The notes under the pieces: generated by a model
Seen by the model: only the letters and a program-made list of their open reading frames with translations
Told to the model about the DNA's origin: nothing
Database searches by the model: none
Program-made: the position numbers and the translations under genes
Source of the DNA: Pseudomonadota bacterium
GTDB lineage: Bacteria; Desulfobacterota; Syntrophobacteria; Syntrophobacterales; Syntrophobacteraceae
Direction: 5' to 3'
Assembly (NCBI GenBank): GCA_023416335.1
Contig: JAEZHY010000136.1
Span: 1 to 64,000 of the forward strand
Length of the DNA stretch: 64,000 nt
In this document: piece after piece, positions 54,827 through 63,522 of the stretch
Position numbering within the stretch: the stretch's first letter is position 1
Layout of the letters: every line of letters starts with the position of its first letter

Positions 54827-55108
54827 CGCTGGTTCCCAAGGTCCGCCTTGGGAACCCCGCCCCGGCAGGCCGAAGGGCTTCGGGGCCGTAGCCTGCCGCG
54901 CTTCCTGCACCTCCGCCGCAGTCCTCTCGTGTTTTGCACCCGGGACTGACGGGTGGCGCGAAGCGTGAACACCATCGCTTTTGGAGGATCGGTGGGGAAA
55001 GGTTGAGGGATGCCGTCAGACAGGGAATTACGCCTTTGTCCATGTTGCGGCCAAAGGAAGCTGGAGCTTCGAAAGCCGGGTTCCCAAGCCGGGGCTTGGG
55101 AACCAGCG
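54827..55108. repeat. Palindromic repeat island downstream of leuS
   Basis: CGCTGGTTCCCAAG at 54827-54840 is repeated inverted at 55095-55108. Each end also forms its own hairpin: GGTTCCCAAGG/CCTTGGGAACC (54831-54856) and GGTTCCCAAG/CTTGGGAACC (55079-55104). A third hairpin, CGGCAGGC/GCCTGCCG, lies at 54863-54898. The unit looks like a REP/BIME- or MITE-type element with no coding potential. The rest of the 54,776-55,246 gap holds a small GAGTCC-TC-GGACTC hairpin near 55165. Confidence 0.65.
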
Positions 55109-55246
55109 AACGAGTGCTTTAGAGTGTTGCGGGTCAGGAAACCGCGCCGCAACTCTTGGGGAGAGTCCTCGGACTCTTAAGTCAGGGCTCATGGGAGCAT
55201 TCCCCACTATTCCAATACTTTTCCGACCGGACCGGACTACTTTGCC

Positions 55247-55801
55247 ATGACAAAAACTGCTCGATTCAGGTTCCTGCTGGTACTGTTGGCTGCATTATGT
55301 CTATCCGCCTGCGGGTATCATTTTTCCGGAGAAGGCGACGGACCGAAGCCCGGGTTGAGATTAATAGCAATTCCGGTATTTGAGAACAAGACATCCGAAC
55401 CCGACCTGGGTGCGGTCTTTGCCGGTGCATTGCGACGGGAGTTCATCCAGAAGGGAAGTCTCAAAGTTGTTCCCGTGGAAGATGCCGAGGCCGTATTCAA
55501 GGCCAGCATCAAGAACATAAATATCGTTCCTGTCGCGCATAATCCAACCGATGTGGTGGGAACGCGGGTTACGGTCGAAAACCGGATATATGTCACCTTG
55601 GATATTCGCTGTGAAGATAAGAGCAACGGCAAAATCCTCTGGAGAGATCCCAATTTCAATTATTATAAAGTTTATCGCCTAAGCTCGGATCCTTTGTTTC
55701 CAGACGCCCTCGCGGGGTATGAGAACAGGCGTTCCGCGCTGGAATTTCTGGCACAGGAAATGGCTGTTCGCGTCCACGATCGTTTTTTGAGCAACTTCTG
55801 A
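55247..55801 (+). CDS. lptE: LPS-assembly lipoprotein LptE
   Basis: A 184-residue lipoprotein: signal peptide with lipobox LSAC followed by GYHFSGEG, the common LptE start, then IAIPVFENKTSEPDLGAVFAGALRREFI. LptE plugs the LptD barrel that inserts LPS into the outer membrane. The position between leuS and holA matches the conserved leuS-lptE-holA order of Proteobacteria. Confidence 0.88.
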   Translation: MTKTARFRFLLVLLAALCLSACGYHFSGEGDGPKPGLRLIAIPVFENKTSEPDLGAVFAGALRREFIQKGSLKVVPVEDAEAVFKASIKNINIVPVAHNPTDVVGTRVTVENRIYVTLDIRCEDKSNGKILWRDPNFNYYKVYRLSSDPLFPDALAGYENRRSALEFLAQEMAVRVHDRFLSNF

Positions 55802-55802
55802 T

Positions 55803-56828
55803 ATGCAGGCGGAAGATTTTCTTCAGACCCTTCAGTCGGCCAAACTTGAGCCCGTGTACCTTTTCCTTGGGACCTCCGCTTTCCTGATGGAGGAAGCCTG
55901 GAAGAAACTGCATTCCAGGGTTTTTTCGAAAGGGAAGAAGAGCTTGAGCATCGAGCGGTTCCAGGCGAAGGAGATAACACCGGGGCAGGTGATGGAACGC
56001 CTTCAGACCATCCCCATGTTCGGGCCGAGCAGATTCATGGTCGTGGAAAACGTGGAGTCCTGGGAAAAAGGCGACCGTGCCGCCTTCGAAACATTCCTCC
56101 GGCGATTGCCTTCTTCTGCGTGTCTCGTGCTGACTGCCTCGGCCAAAAAAGGAATAGACTCGCTTGTAAAGAGCGTGGAATCCAGGGGCAAGGTTGTCCA
56201 GTTCCGCGCTCCCAACGAACGGGAAGCACCCCGGTGGTTGATGGACCAGGCAAAGGAGAAGGGCAAGACTCTTTCGATGAGGGCTGCGTTCCTGCTGGTT
56301 GAAATGATCGGCGAGGATTTCAGCAATCTGTCTTCCGAACTCGAAAAGGTCTGCACCTTTGTCGGCGAACGAGGAAACATCGAAGCCGAAGATATCCAGG
56401 AAGCCGTCAGTTCGCAGCGCACTTTTTCGATGTTCGACCTGCTCGACCAGGTGAAAGCGCGCCAGGCCGGGAAGGCAGTGCGGTCCCTTAGGAGTCTTCT
56501 GCTGTCCGGCGAGCCTGCACTGAAGATATTGGGATCGCTCGCGTGGCAGATCAGGGTCCTCTGGCAGGTGAAGGACGGCTTGCGCAACGGAATGCCGGAA
56601 GTGCAGATTTCGGAAAGGCTGAAGCTGCACCCGTTTGTCGTCAAAAAGGCGCGCGAGCAGGCGGCCCGTTTTTCGGATTCGGATCTGCACGAAATCCTCG
56701 ATGCCATCCGGCAGGCGGACCTCGCTATGAAGAGTACCGGGTCCTCTCCGGAAGCCATGCTCGAGGAACTTCTGATAGGCCTTTGCCTGAAAAATGAAAA
56801 GCCCCCGGGCGCGCTCCGAGGGCTTTGA
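55803..56828 (+). CDS. holA: DNA polymerase III delta subunit
   Basis: A 341-residue clamp-loader protein with the delta pattern: LEPVYLFLGTSAFLMEEAW at the start, then an AAA+-like lid and C-terminal helical collar (FDLLDQVKARQAGKAVRSLRSLL ... ALKILGSLAWQIRVL). It starts 1 bp after the lptE stop. It opens the beta clamp during loading. Confidence 0.92.
   Translation: MQAEDFLQTLQSAKLEPVYLFLGTSAFLMEEAWKKLHSRVFSKGKKSLSIERFQAKEITPGQVMERLQTIPMFGPSRFMVVENVESWEKGDRAAFETFLRRLPSSACLVLTASAKKGIDSLVKSVESRGKVVQFRAPNEREAPRWLMDQAKEKGKTLSMRAAFLLVEMIGEDFSNLSSELEKVCTFVGERGNIEAEDIQEAVSSQRTFSMFDLLDQVKARQAGKAVRSLRSLLLSGEPALKILGSLAWQIRVLWQVKDGLRNGMPEVQISERLKLHPFVVKKAREQAARFSDSDLHEILDAIRQADLAMKSTGSSPEAMLEELLIGLCLKNEKPPGALRGL
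56798..56826. terminator. Terminator at the end of holA
   Basis: AAAGCCCCCGG (56798-56808) pairs with CCGAGGGCTTT (56816-56826) with one mismatch. It includes the last holA codons and may also serve rpsT, which converges from the other side. Confidence 0.75.
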
Positions 56829-56861
56829 TAATTTGCCGGCTATAATAAACCGTGCCGGAAA

Positions 56862-57122
56862 CTAGAGGGCATTCACTCTGCGTGTCAGGCGGGAGATCTT
56901 CCGGGATGCGGTGTTCTTATGGATCACGCCCTTGGCGGCCGTTTTCTCGATTACGGAAACTGCCTGCTTCAGTTCTTCAATTGCAGTTTCCTTCGATTTC
57001 GAATTGATTGCCGTCTCAAGACTTCTGATCGTGCTCTTCATTCTGGTTTTGCGCGAACGGTTTCGAACCCGCTGTTCCTCACTCTGCCTTGCCCTCTTGA
57101 TAGCTGATTTATGGTTTGCCAA
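56862..57122 (-). CDS. rpsT: 30S ribosomal protein S20
   Basis: An 86-residue basic helical protein: ANHKSAIKRARQSEEQRVRNRSRKTRMKS is the typical S20 N-terminus. The start codon is TTG, preceded by GAAGGAGGTCTGGA. E. coli rpsT also starts with UUG, where it matters for autoregulation, so this unusual start is probably conserved. Confidence 0.95.
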   Translation of the reverse strand: MANHKSAIKRARQSEEQRVRNRSRKTRMKSTIRSLETAINSKSKETAIEELKQAVSVIEKTAAKGVIHKNTASRKISRLTRRVNAL

Positions 57123-57235
57123 TCCAGACCTCCTTCAGATTTCACTTGCTCGAATATCGTAAGTTGTATCCTGGTACCCGATGGTCAAAAAAGAAAGTTA
57201 TATATACCCCACCGGTTCCGGATGTCAACCGATAA

Positions 57236-59131
57236 TTATCGGGCCCCTTCGGCTGCCGTTTTCTGCTTTTCCGCTCTTTCGACCTTTACCGTCTCAGAAA
57301 ATTTCCTGAGTTCTTCGCCGTCGATCGATTCCTTTTCCAGCAGAATCCTTGCGAGTCTCTTGAGCAGTTCCCGCTCTTCCGTCAGAATCCGTCTGACTTT
57401 CTGATGAGTGGAATCGATTATTCCGGCAATTTCTTCATCGATCTGCTGCGCGGTCCTCTCACTGAATTCTCTTTCCCTGGCCCCGAAACCGAGGTCGAGA
57501 TGTGCGGAGCGGGGCTCATTTATGTAAGTCATCGGCCCGAGCTTCTCGCTCATTCCATATTCCATGACCATGCGTCGCGCTATATCGGTTGCGCGCTGAA
57601 GGTCGTTCTGGGCTCCGGTCGAAATATCTCCAAAGATGATCTCTTCGGAAACCCGGCCTCCGAGCAGGACCTGAAGCCTGTCCAGCAGTTCGTCCCGTGT
57701 CATGAGGTACCGGTCCTCGGTTGGAAGTTGTTGCGTATAACCGAGGGCCGCGATACCGCGGGGAATGATGGAGACTTTGCTAACCGGGTCCACATTGGGG
57801 AGGACCATCGCCACAAGGGCATGTCCGGATTCGTGGTAGGCGACAATTTCCTTCTCCTTGGGGTTCATCGCGCGGTTCTTTTTTTCGAGCCCCCCGATGA
57901 TTCGGTCCGTCGCCTCCTGGAAGTCGGCCATTGTGACCTCTTCCCGGTCGCGCCTGGCGGCAATGAGAGCCGCCTCATTGATGAGGTTGGCCAGATCGGC
58001 TCCAACGAACCCCGGGGTCATTGCCGCAATCCTTTTGAGATCGACGTCGGGTCCAAGCTTCACTTCCCGGGCATGTACACGCAGGATGGCCTCTCTGCCG
58101 CGAATATCCGGCTTGTCGATTGCAACATGCCGGTCGAAACGGCCGGGACGCAACAGCGCCGGATCGAGAATTTCGGGGCGGTTTGTGGCCGCCATGATGA
58201 TGACTCCCGCCCTCGGATCGAAACCGTCCATCTCAACGAGAAGCTGGTTGAGAGTCTGCTCACGCTCGTCGTGGCCGCCGATGGGATTAAGTCCACGCGC
58301 TTTGCCGAGCGCATCCAGTTCGTCCACGAAAATGATACACGGAGCATGTTCCTTCGCCTGACCGAAGAGATCCCGTACGCGTGCGGCGCCGACTCCGACA
58401 AACATCTCAACGAATTCCGAGCCGCTCATGCTGAAAAACGGTACACCCGCCTCGCCGGCAACGGCCCGGGCAAGAAGCGTCTTGCCCGTACCGGGTGCTC
58501 CGACCAGCAGAACGCCCTTGGGGATCTTTCCCCCCAGTTTCTGAAATTTGCCGGGGTCTTTCAGGAATTGAACGACTTCCTCGAGTTCCGCCTTCGCTTC
58601 GTCTATGCCTGCGACGTCGTCGAATGTCACCCCTATTTCTTTTTCAGCGTATATCTTTACTTTTGCCTTCCCAACGGACAGCACGCCCTGCGGTCCGCCG
58701 CCCATTCGACGCATGAGGAAGCTCCAGAAAAAGAAAAATATGCCGAGTGGAAGCAGCCATGAGAGCATGACGCCGATCCATTTGTTTTCCACCGCACCGC
58801 TGAACTTGATCCCACGCGACTCCAGGTCCTTGACGAGGTCCGGGTCTTCAACGCGGACCGTGGAGAAATACTTGTTTGGGTCCTGCGCATCCTTGAAGCT
58901 GCCCGTAATCTTTTCAGGGCTGATCGTTACGCTATCCACTTTGTTGTCTTTGATCAACTGCTTGAAATCGGAATAGGAAATCCTGTTGCCCTGCTGTTCT
59001 CCCACATAGGTCTGGAACCATGTGATCATAAGGAGCGCGGCGATAAAATACCAGATTGAGAAGTGGACCTTTCTCTGGGAAGGGTCCGGTCTCCGACCTC
59101 CGTCTCCTGACGGTCCTTTAAAGCGATTCAT
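57236..59131 (-). CDS. ftsH: ATP-dependent zinc metalloprotease FtsH
   Basis: A 631-residue membrane AAA+ protease. Two membrane helices (about 24-40 and 117-140) flank a periplasmic domain. Walker A GAPGTGKT is at about 211-218, the second region of homology contains [20 protein letters not shown], and zinc motif HESGH is at about 433-437. It degrades misfolded membrane proteins and regulators such as LpxC. The start MNRFKG was chosen over a longer frame to 59218; the ribosome-binding site is weak (TTGGAT). Confidence 0.96.
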   Translation of the reverse strand: MNRFKGPSGDGGRRPDPSQRKVHFSIWYFIAALLMITWFQTYVGEQQGNRISYSDFKQLIKDNKVDSVTISPEKITGSFKDAQDPNKYFSTVRVEDPDLVKDLESRGIKFSGAVENKWIGVMLSWLLPLGIFFFFWSFLMRRMGGGPQGVLSVGKAKVKIYAEKEIGVTFDDVAGIDEAKAELEEVVQFLKDPGKFQKLGGKIPKGVLLVGAPGTGKTLLARAVAGEAGVPFFSMSGSEFVEMFVGVGAARVRDLFGQAKEHAPCIIFVDELDALGKARGLNPIGGHDEREQTLNQLLVEMDGFDPRAGVIIMAATNRPEILDPALLRPGRFDRHVAIDKPDIRGREAILRVHAREVKLGPDVDLKRIAAMTPGFVGADLANLINEAALIAARRDREEVTMADFQEATDRIIGGLEKKNRAMNPKEKEIVAYHESGHALVAMVLPNVDPVSKVSIIPRGIAALGYTQQLPTEDRYLMTRDELLDRLQVLLGGRVSEEIIFGDISTGAQNDLQRATDIARRMVMEYGMSEKLGPMTYINEPRSAHLDLGFGAREREFSERTAQQIDEEIAGIIDSTHQKVRRILTEERELLKRLARILLEKESIDGEELRKFSETVKVERAEKQKTAAEGAR

Positions 59132-59474
59132 AAATTTATCCAACGTGCATCTCGTTTCTCTGGGTTTCGGCCAATAAGCGATTGCCCCCTGGCGGCAGGG
59201 AGGCTCTCTCGTCCACACTCATCGATGTTTTGGGCCGCACCCGGTTCTTGGATTCCGGCGGGGGGAACGACCCTCAAGAAATATACTACACGCGCGCCGC
59301 TATGCAACGTCAGATAAAGGAAAATGAATAATTCAATACGGATTATCCAAATATCCCGACCAGCAAATTCGGCACCTTTGGGGCAATAGACCAATTAACA
59401 GTTATCCCTTGCGTGCACATGTCCGATGTACTATTAGTACTTAGCTGGTCGTAAAATGTAAGGAGGTGTACTGG

Positions 59475-60221
59475 ATGAAAACGGGCAGGTTTATTCGAAA
59501 TACATTCATTTCTTTTTTAGCCATGACCTTTGTATGTGCTCCGGCCATGTTCGGAAGGCAGGCAGTCTTCGCGGCAGGTAGTGAAGCGCTGGAGGAAGAA
59601 AGCGGGATCGTAACGAAGGTCAACGATCCTTATGAAAAATTCAACCGGGCCATGTTTACCTTTAACGATCGGCTGTACTTCTGGGTTCTCAAGCCGGGTG
59701 GAACCGTTTATGCCGCCTATTTCCCCCCGGGCTTCAGGAAATCCGTTCGCAATGCCGCTCGCAACTGGGTGTTCCCGGCGCGCTTCGTAAACAGCGTTTT
59801 CCAGGGCAAGTTTGACAAAGCTCAGACGGAAACCGCCCGATTCGTAATAAACTCGACGTTGGGCGTGGCCGGCCTGTTTGACTTTGCTCAGACCAATTTC
59901 GGTCTCAAACCGCAGGATGAAGATTTCGGTCAGACTCTTGCCGTTTGGGGTGCCGGCTCAGGTCCTTTCCTCGTCGTCCCGGTGCTCGGCCCGTCGAATC
60001 CGCGCGATCTGCTGGGCTACGGCGTCGACAGTGCGATGGACCCGATATTCTGGCTTCCGATAGACTGGTGGATCAGTCCGTCCGTGAAGGCAGGGAAGAT
60101 CCTGAATGAAGCCTCTCTCAGAATCGGAGAGTATGAAGACTTCAAGAAAGCGGCTCTCGACCCCTACATCTCGTTGCGGGATGCATACATTCAATACAGA
60201 GATAACGAAATAAAGAAATAA
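59475..60221 (+). CDS. mlaA: MlaA/VacJ-family outer-membrane lipid-asymmetry protein
   Basis: A 248-residue protein with VNDPYEKFNRAMFTFNDRLY, VFPARFVNSVFQGKF, TLGVAGLFDFAQTNFGL, DFGQTLAVWGAGSGPFLVVPVLGPSNPRDLLGYGVD, all typical of MlaA. MlaA removes phospholipids from the outer leaflet of the outer membrane. AGGAGG lies eight bases before the ATG. The leader has no clear lipobox and looks like a type I signal ending near VFAAG. No other mla genes are adjacent. Confidence 0.92.
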   Translation: MKTGRFIRNTFISFLAMTFVCAPAMFGRQAVFAAGSEALEEESGIVTKVNDPYEKFNRAMFTFNDRLYFWVLKPGGTVYAAYFPPGFRKSVRNAARNWVFPARFVNSVFQGKFDKAQTETARFVINSTLGVAGLFDFAQTNFGLKPQDEDFGQTLAVWGAGSGPFLVVPVLGPSNPRDLLGYGVDSAMDPIFWLPIDWWISPSVKAGKILNEASLRIGEYEDFKKAALDPYISLRDAYIQYRDNEIKK

Positions 60222-60245
60222 CCCCTGTGATATTTTTGAGAGTTC

Positions 60246-60280
60246 AAGGAGGCAAAATTTCCCGTTTTGCCTCCTTTTCT
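60246..60280 (+). terminator. Terminator of mlaA
   Basis: AAGGAGGCAAAA (60246-60257) pairs with TTTTGCCTCCTT (60265-60276), followed by a T-rich run TTTCTTTTT. Confidence 0.9.
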
Positions 60281-60402
60281 TTTTATTCTCCCTCGGGGCT
60301 CTTCCTCCGCCATACACATCCATGAGCAGCTTGAATCCATGTACATTCATTCTTACTTAAGAAGAGATATTGTATGAGGTTTTTGTAAGGGGGTATAAAA
60401 AG

Positions 60403-60756
60403 ATGCCTAGAGGTGCAAGTCCAAAACGGGAGCATGAGTACGAAGAACTTAAGGAACGATTTGAGGAAGAGGGCAGGTATAAGGGGAGAGAAGAAGAAGT
60501 TGCCGCCCGAATAGTCAATAAACAGCGTGCTAAATCCGGTGAAACGAAAGAAGAGAAGAAATTGAAGCGGGAGGGCAAATCCCCGGATAGAAAACTTCCC
60601 ATCGAAAACTACGAACGTCTCACAGTTTCTCAAGTAGCTGCCAAAATCGAGTCCCTGTCCAAAAAAGATGTCCGAAAGGTAAAGAAATACGAAGAGCAGC
60701 ACAGAAGGCGCAAAACGCTTATGGATAAGCTGGATCGTGCTGTTGGTGAGAAGTGA
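60403..60756 (+). CDS. Small charged protein often annotated as plasmid stabilisation protein
   Basis: A 117-residue, very charged protein: MPRGASPKREHEYEELKERF, EVAARIVNKQRAKSGETKEEK, and a C-terminal Rho_N-like helix pair (YERLTVSQVAAKIESLSKKDVRKVKKYEE). AAGGGGGTATAAAAAG precedes the ATG. Close relatives are widespread on bacterial chromosomes; a true role in plasmid stability is unproven. Confidence 0.82.
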   Translation: MPRGASPKREHEYEELKERFEEEGRYKGREEEVAARIVNKQRAKSGETKEEKKLKREGKSPDRKLPIENYERLTVSQVAAKIESLSKKDVRKVKKYEEQHRRRKTLMDKLDRAVGEK

Positions 60757-60983
60757 TTCAGGGTACGACTATCATACCGGTTCGAGGTTAAGTTTCATTG
60801 TTTACCGGCTATTCCTGTTGACTATTGATCCGATAATAGATAAAATGACTCGATCTGAATTCTGGGGGGCCAGCATTTGGGAGTGGGAGGAAATCGGTCT
60901 TTCGCCTTTGCAAGACGTTTCCGAAGAGTTGCTCAAATAGCGCGCCGACTGAAGTTACCAATTTACGCGAAAGGAAGTTGTAA

Positions 60984-61184
60984 ATGGCGGAAGGTCGAGT
61001 GAAGTGGTTCAACGAGCAAAAGGGTTACGGTTTTATCGAAGTGAACGGCGGTGCGGATATTTTCGTTCATTTCAGCGCCATTGAAGGAAAAGGTTTCAAG
61101 ACCCTTAGCGAAGGTCAGGAAGTAAACTTCGAGATCGAGCAAGGTCAAAAAGGACCCCAGGCAATCAATGTGAAAAAGGCCTGA
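60984..61184 (+). CDS. Cold-shock domain protein (CspA family)
   Basis: A 66-residue OB-fold protein with the RNA-binding motifs KGYGFIEV (RNP1) and DIFVHFSAI (RNP2). It binds single-stranded RNA/DNA and melts secondary structure. AAAGGAAGTTGTAA precedes the ATG, and a terminator follows, so it is monocistronic. Confidence 0.96.
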   Translation: MAEGRVKWFNEQKGYGFIEVNGGADIFVHFSAIEGKGFKTLSEGQEVNFEIEQGQKGPQAINVKKA

Positions 61185-61226
61185 TCAGGCCGAGCGGCTT
61201 TAGCCGTATAAGAAATCGCAAGAATC

Positions 61227-61250
61227 AAGGCCGGTTTTTCCGGCCTTTTT
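61227..61250 (+). terminator. Terminator of the cold-shock gene
   Basis: AAGGCCGG (61227-61234) pairs with CCGGCCTT (61240-61247), with T5 in the loop and a T-run afterwards. Confidence 0.9.
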
Positions 61251-61455
61251 GTTTTTCGAAAGACCTCGTAATAGCCCAAACCCAATATTCTCCAGGTTCA
61301 CCCCCCTTCAAACATCATATGGCGTCATCCATCCGCGTGTGGAACGCTTTGAACCTTAATGATCAAAACACAGTTATTTTAATGATTTGAATGTGTAATA
61401 TGATTACTTTTCAGGCGTTAATGGTTTTTGAATAACCCATCAAAGGCGTCTTTAT

Positions 61456-62571
61456 ATGGAACAACATCTGCTAGACCTCCCCGAGGAACCTTGCCTGCCG
61501 GCGGATCCGGTCGAGTCCGCCGGGATCGTGGGTTTGCATTACGTCACGGATCAGCAGCCCGGCATCAGCAGGGAAGAGAGTGAATCCGGATTTGTCTATT
61601 TCTATCCGGATGGAAAAGCGGTAAGCGAGGAAAAAACTCTTCGGCGCATTAAAGGCCTGGTGATCCCACCTGCATGGAAAGAGGTCTGGATTTCTCCTCT
61701 GCCGGAGGGACATCTTCAGGCTACCGGCCGCGACGCAAGAGGACGGAAGCAATACCGCTATCATCGTCTTTGGGGCGAAGTGCGTGGACAGACAAAGTTC
61801 AACAGGATGATTCTGTTCGGCGGCGCTCTTCCCGCAATCAGGCAGCGAACCGATAAGGATCTCACAGTGCGCGGACTGGCGAGAGAGAGGGTATTGGCCA
61901 CGGTGGTACGGTTACTCGAAACCTCACTCATTCGCATCGGCAACGAAGAATATGCAAGGGAAAACAGCTCGTTTGGCCTGACAACGCTCAGATCGGATCA
62001 TATCGATGTATCGGGGTCCGTAATGCGATTTCATTATCGGGGGAAGTCCGGCAAGTCGCATAACGTCAAAGTAGACGACCGGCGGCTGGCAAGGGTAATC
62101 CGGCGCTGCGTCGATCTGCCCGGGCAGGAACTCTTTCAGTACCTGGACGACGAGGGCACTGCCGGGACGATAGATTCGGGCGATGTTAATACTTACTTGT
62201 TCGAAACGACGGGCGAGCACTTCACGGCGAAAGACTTTCGGACCTGGGGTGGAACCATGCACGCTGCCAGGATTCTGGTGGAAATGGGTGATTTCACCAC
62301 GCGGGCTCAGGCAAAGAGAAACATCGTCCAGACCATAAAAAGAGTCGCAGGCATTTTGGGCAACAGGGCTGCCACCTGCAAAAAATACTACGCCCATCCG
62401 GCCGTTCTCGATTGCTATGTGGAGGGAAAGTTGCTGGAAGAGTTCAGCAAGATCCATGACGGCGACGGAGTAGAGGTGGAAGGGCTTGAACCCGATGAAA
62501 CAGCGGTGCTCCGGATCCTGAGCGAATGGGATGCGGCCCTGATAATCGAAAAAGCTTCGGAAGCAGCTTGA
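61456..62571 (+). CDS. DNA topoisomerase IB (poxvirus type)
   Basis: A 371-residue bacterial type IB topoisomerase. The N-terminal domain has GFVYFYPDGKAVSEEKTLRRIKGLVIPPAWKEVWISP and GRDARGRKQYRYH. The catalytic domain shows IRIGNEEYARENSSFGLTTLR, FHYRGKSGK and, near the end, KYYAHPAVLDCY with the active-site Tyr. It relaxes supercoils through a 3'-phosphotyrosine intermediate. It stands alone and is widely spread by horizontal transfer. Confidence 0.94.
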   Translation: MEQHLLDLPEEPCLPADPVESAGIVGLHYVTDQQPGISREESESGFVYFYPDGKAVSEEKTLRRIKGLVIPPAWKEVWISPLPEGHLQATGRDARGRKQYRYHRLWGEVRGQTKFNRMILFGGALPAIRQRTDKDLTVRGLARERVLATVVRLLETSLIRIGNEEYARENSSFGLTTLRSDHIDVSGSVMRFHYRGKSGKSHNVKVDDRRLARVIRRCVDLPGQELFQYLDDEGTAGTIDSGDVNTYLFETTGEHFTAKDFRTWGGTMHAARILVEMGDFTTRAQAKRNIVQTIKRVAGILGNRAATCKKYYAHPAVLDCYVEGKLLEEFSKIHDGDGVEVEGLEPDETAVLRILSEWDAALIIEKASEAA

Positions 62572-62904
62572 AGAATGATCTGCGAAACTGTGGGCATTGA
62601 GTGGAAAGGACCGATTTTGAGCGGAGCCGGAAGGGCGGGAATACTCTCGAAACGGTGAAAAATATTAATGTTCCGTGGCGGACTTCAGCAGCGTCAAGCG
62701 CCCGAGGATTTGTCCCGGTCCTCCAATGAGTTGTGGTGCGGTTCTGATGCTCCTCCGTGCAAAAAGAGGGAGTTTTGAATCATTGTTTTTATTCGTTCGT
62801 TGTTTTGGCCGATTCTCCTTCATCGACGAAAATCTCCTTTACCTTTCAGCCTTTCTTATTGGCAAAGTCTTTCATGGCTCCGATTTTGGGCTGGAATGGG
62901 CCAC
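62572..62904. other. Region between topoisomerase IB and recombinase remnant
   Basis: About 330 bp. Possible weak recombinase N-terminal remnants after 62,780; otherwise nothing recognised. Confidence 0.4.
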
Positions 62905-63522
62905 CCACGAAGTCGAGATGAGCCTTGTAAGACATCTCATGATTGAAGAGATACAAGCTCTCTTGAAGGCGCAAGCACCAACCACCCGAGATGGCATCCG
63001 GGACCGCAATGATTTACCTCTTCTTCGCTGGGGGACTGCGCGTGTCTGAGTTGATCAGACTCAGAGTTGATGATGTAACTTTTCAAACGAATGCGAGTAT
63101 TCTCGTCTACGGAAAGGGGCGAAGGGAACGTTGCTTGCTTTTGTGCAAAAAAAGAAACGGCCCTGCGGGCATGGTAAGCCAAGAGGCAGGTCTCAGTGCT
63201 TGAACTGTTTTTCAACGCTCGTGGCGAACCCATGACTCGTTCCGGTTTCGAATGCATTTCCTCAAACGCGCGGGTGCTACCGCAACAAGCTGTCCATCTC
63301 TAGCGAAAAAGCGCGTTTTGTCGAATGTGCTGCAACATACAACGGTTCTGCAGGCTAGCAGGGGGCGGCGATGCTTCCCTCTGACTGGGACACGCCAATA
63401 TGAAAACCGCGGAAATATACGCGCACACCGCCCCCTCGAAACAGCAGGTGCCTACCGGCAGAGGTATATCGCGGCAACAACTGATCAACATGTGGGCTCT
63501 GCCCCAATTTCCCGGAGTTTAA
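62905..63522 (+). pseudogene. Tyrosine recombinase/integrase remnant with several frameshifts
   Basis: Similarity to phage-type integrases hops through at least four frames: LVRHLMIEEIQALLKA (about 62,920), AMIYLFFAGGLRVSELIRLRVDDV with the first catalytic Arg (about 63,005), FFNARGEPMTRSGF (about 63,210), SLAKKRVLSNVLQHTT (about 63,300) and LGHANMKTAEIYA with the catalytic Tyr (about 63,390). The HxxR box has become N-V-L-Q, so catalysis is lost even apart from frameshifts. Codon use and decay suggest an old mobile-element remnant. Confidence 0.8.

Noticed and set aside
55656..56690. A 344-codon minus-strand frame opposite holA
   Set aside because: Antisense shadow of holA; its protein has no recognisable domain and holA fits the conserved lptE-holA order.
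57404..58762. A 452-codon plus-strand frame opposite ftsH
   Set aside because: Antisense shadow of the unmistakable ftsH gene.
60403..60756. Evidence for a plasmid or toxin-antitoxin module from the 'plasmid stabilisation' name
   Set aside because: The gene stands alone among housekeeping genes with no toxin partner or replication gene; the name is an inherited label.
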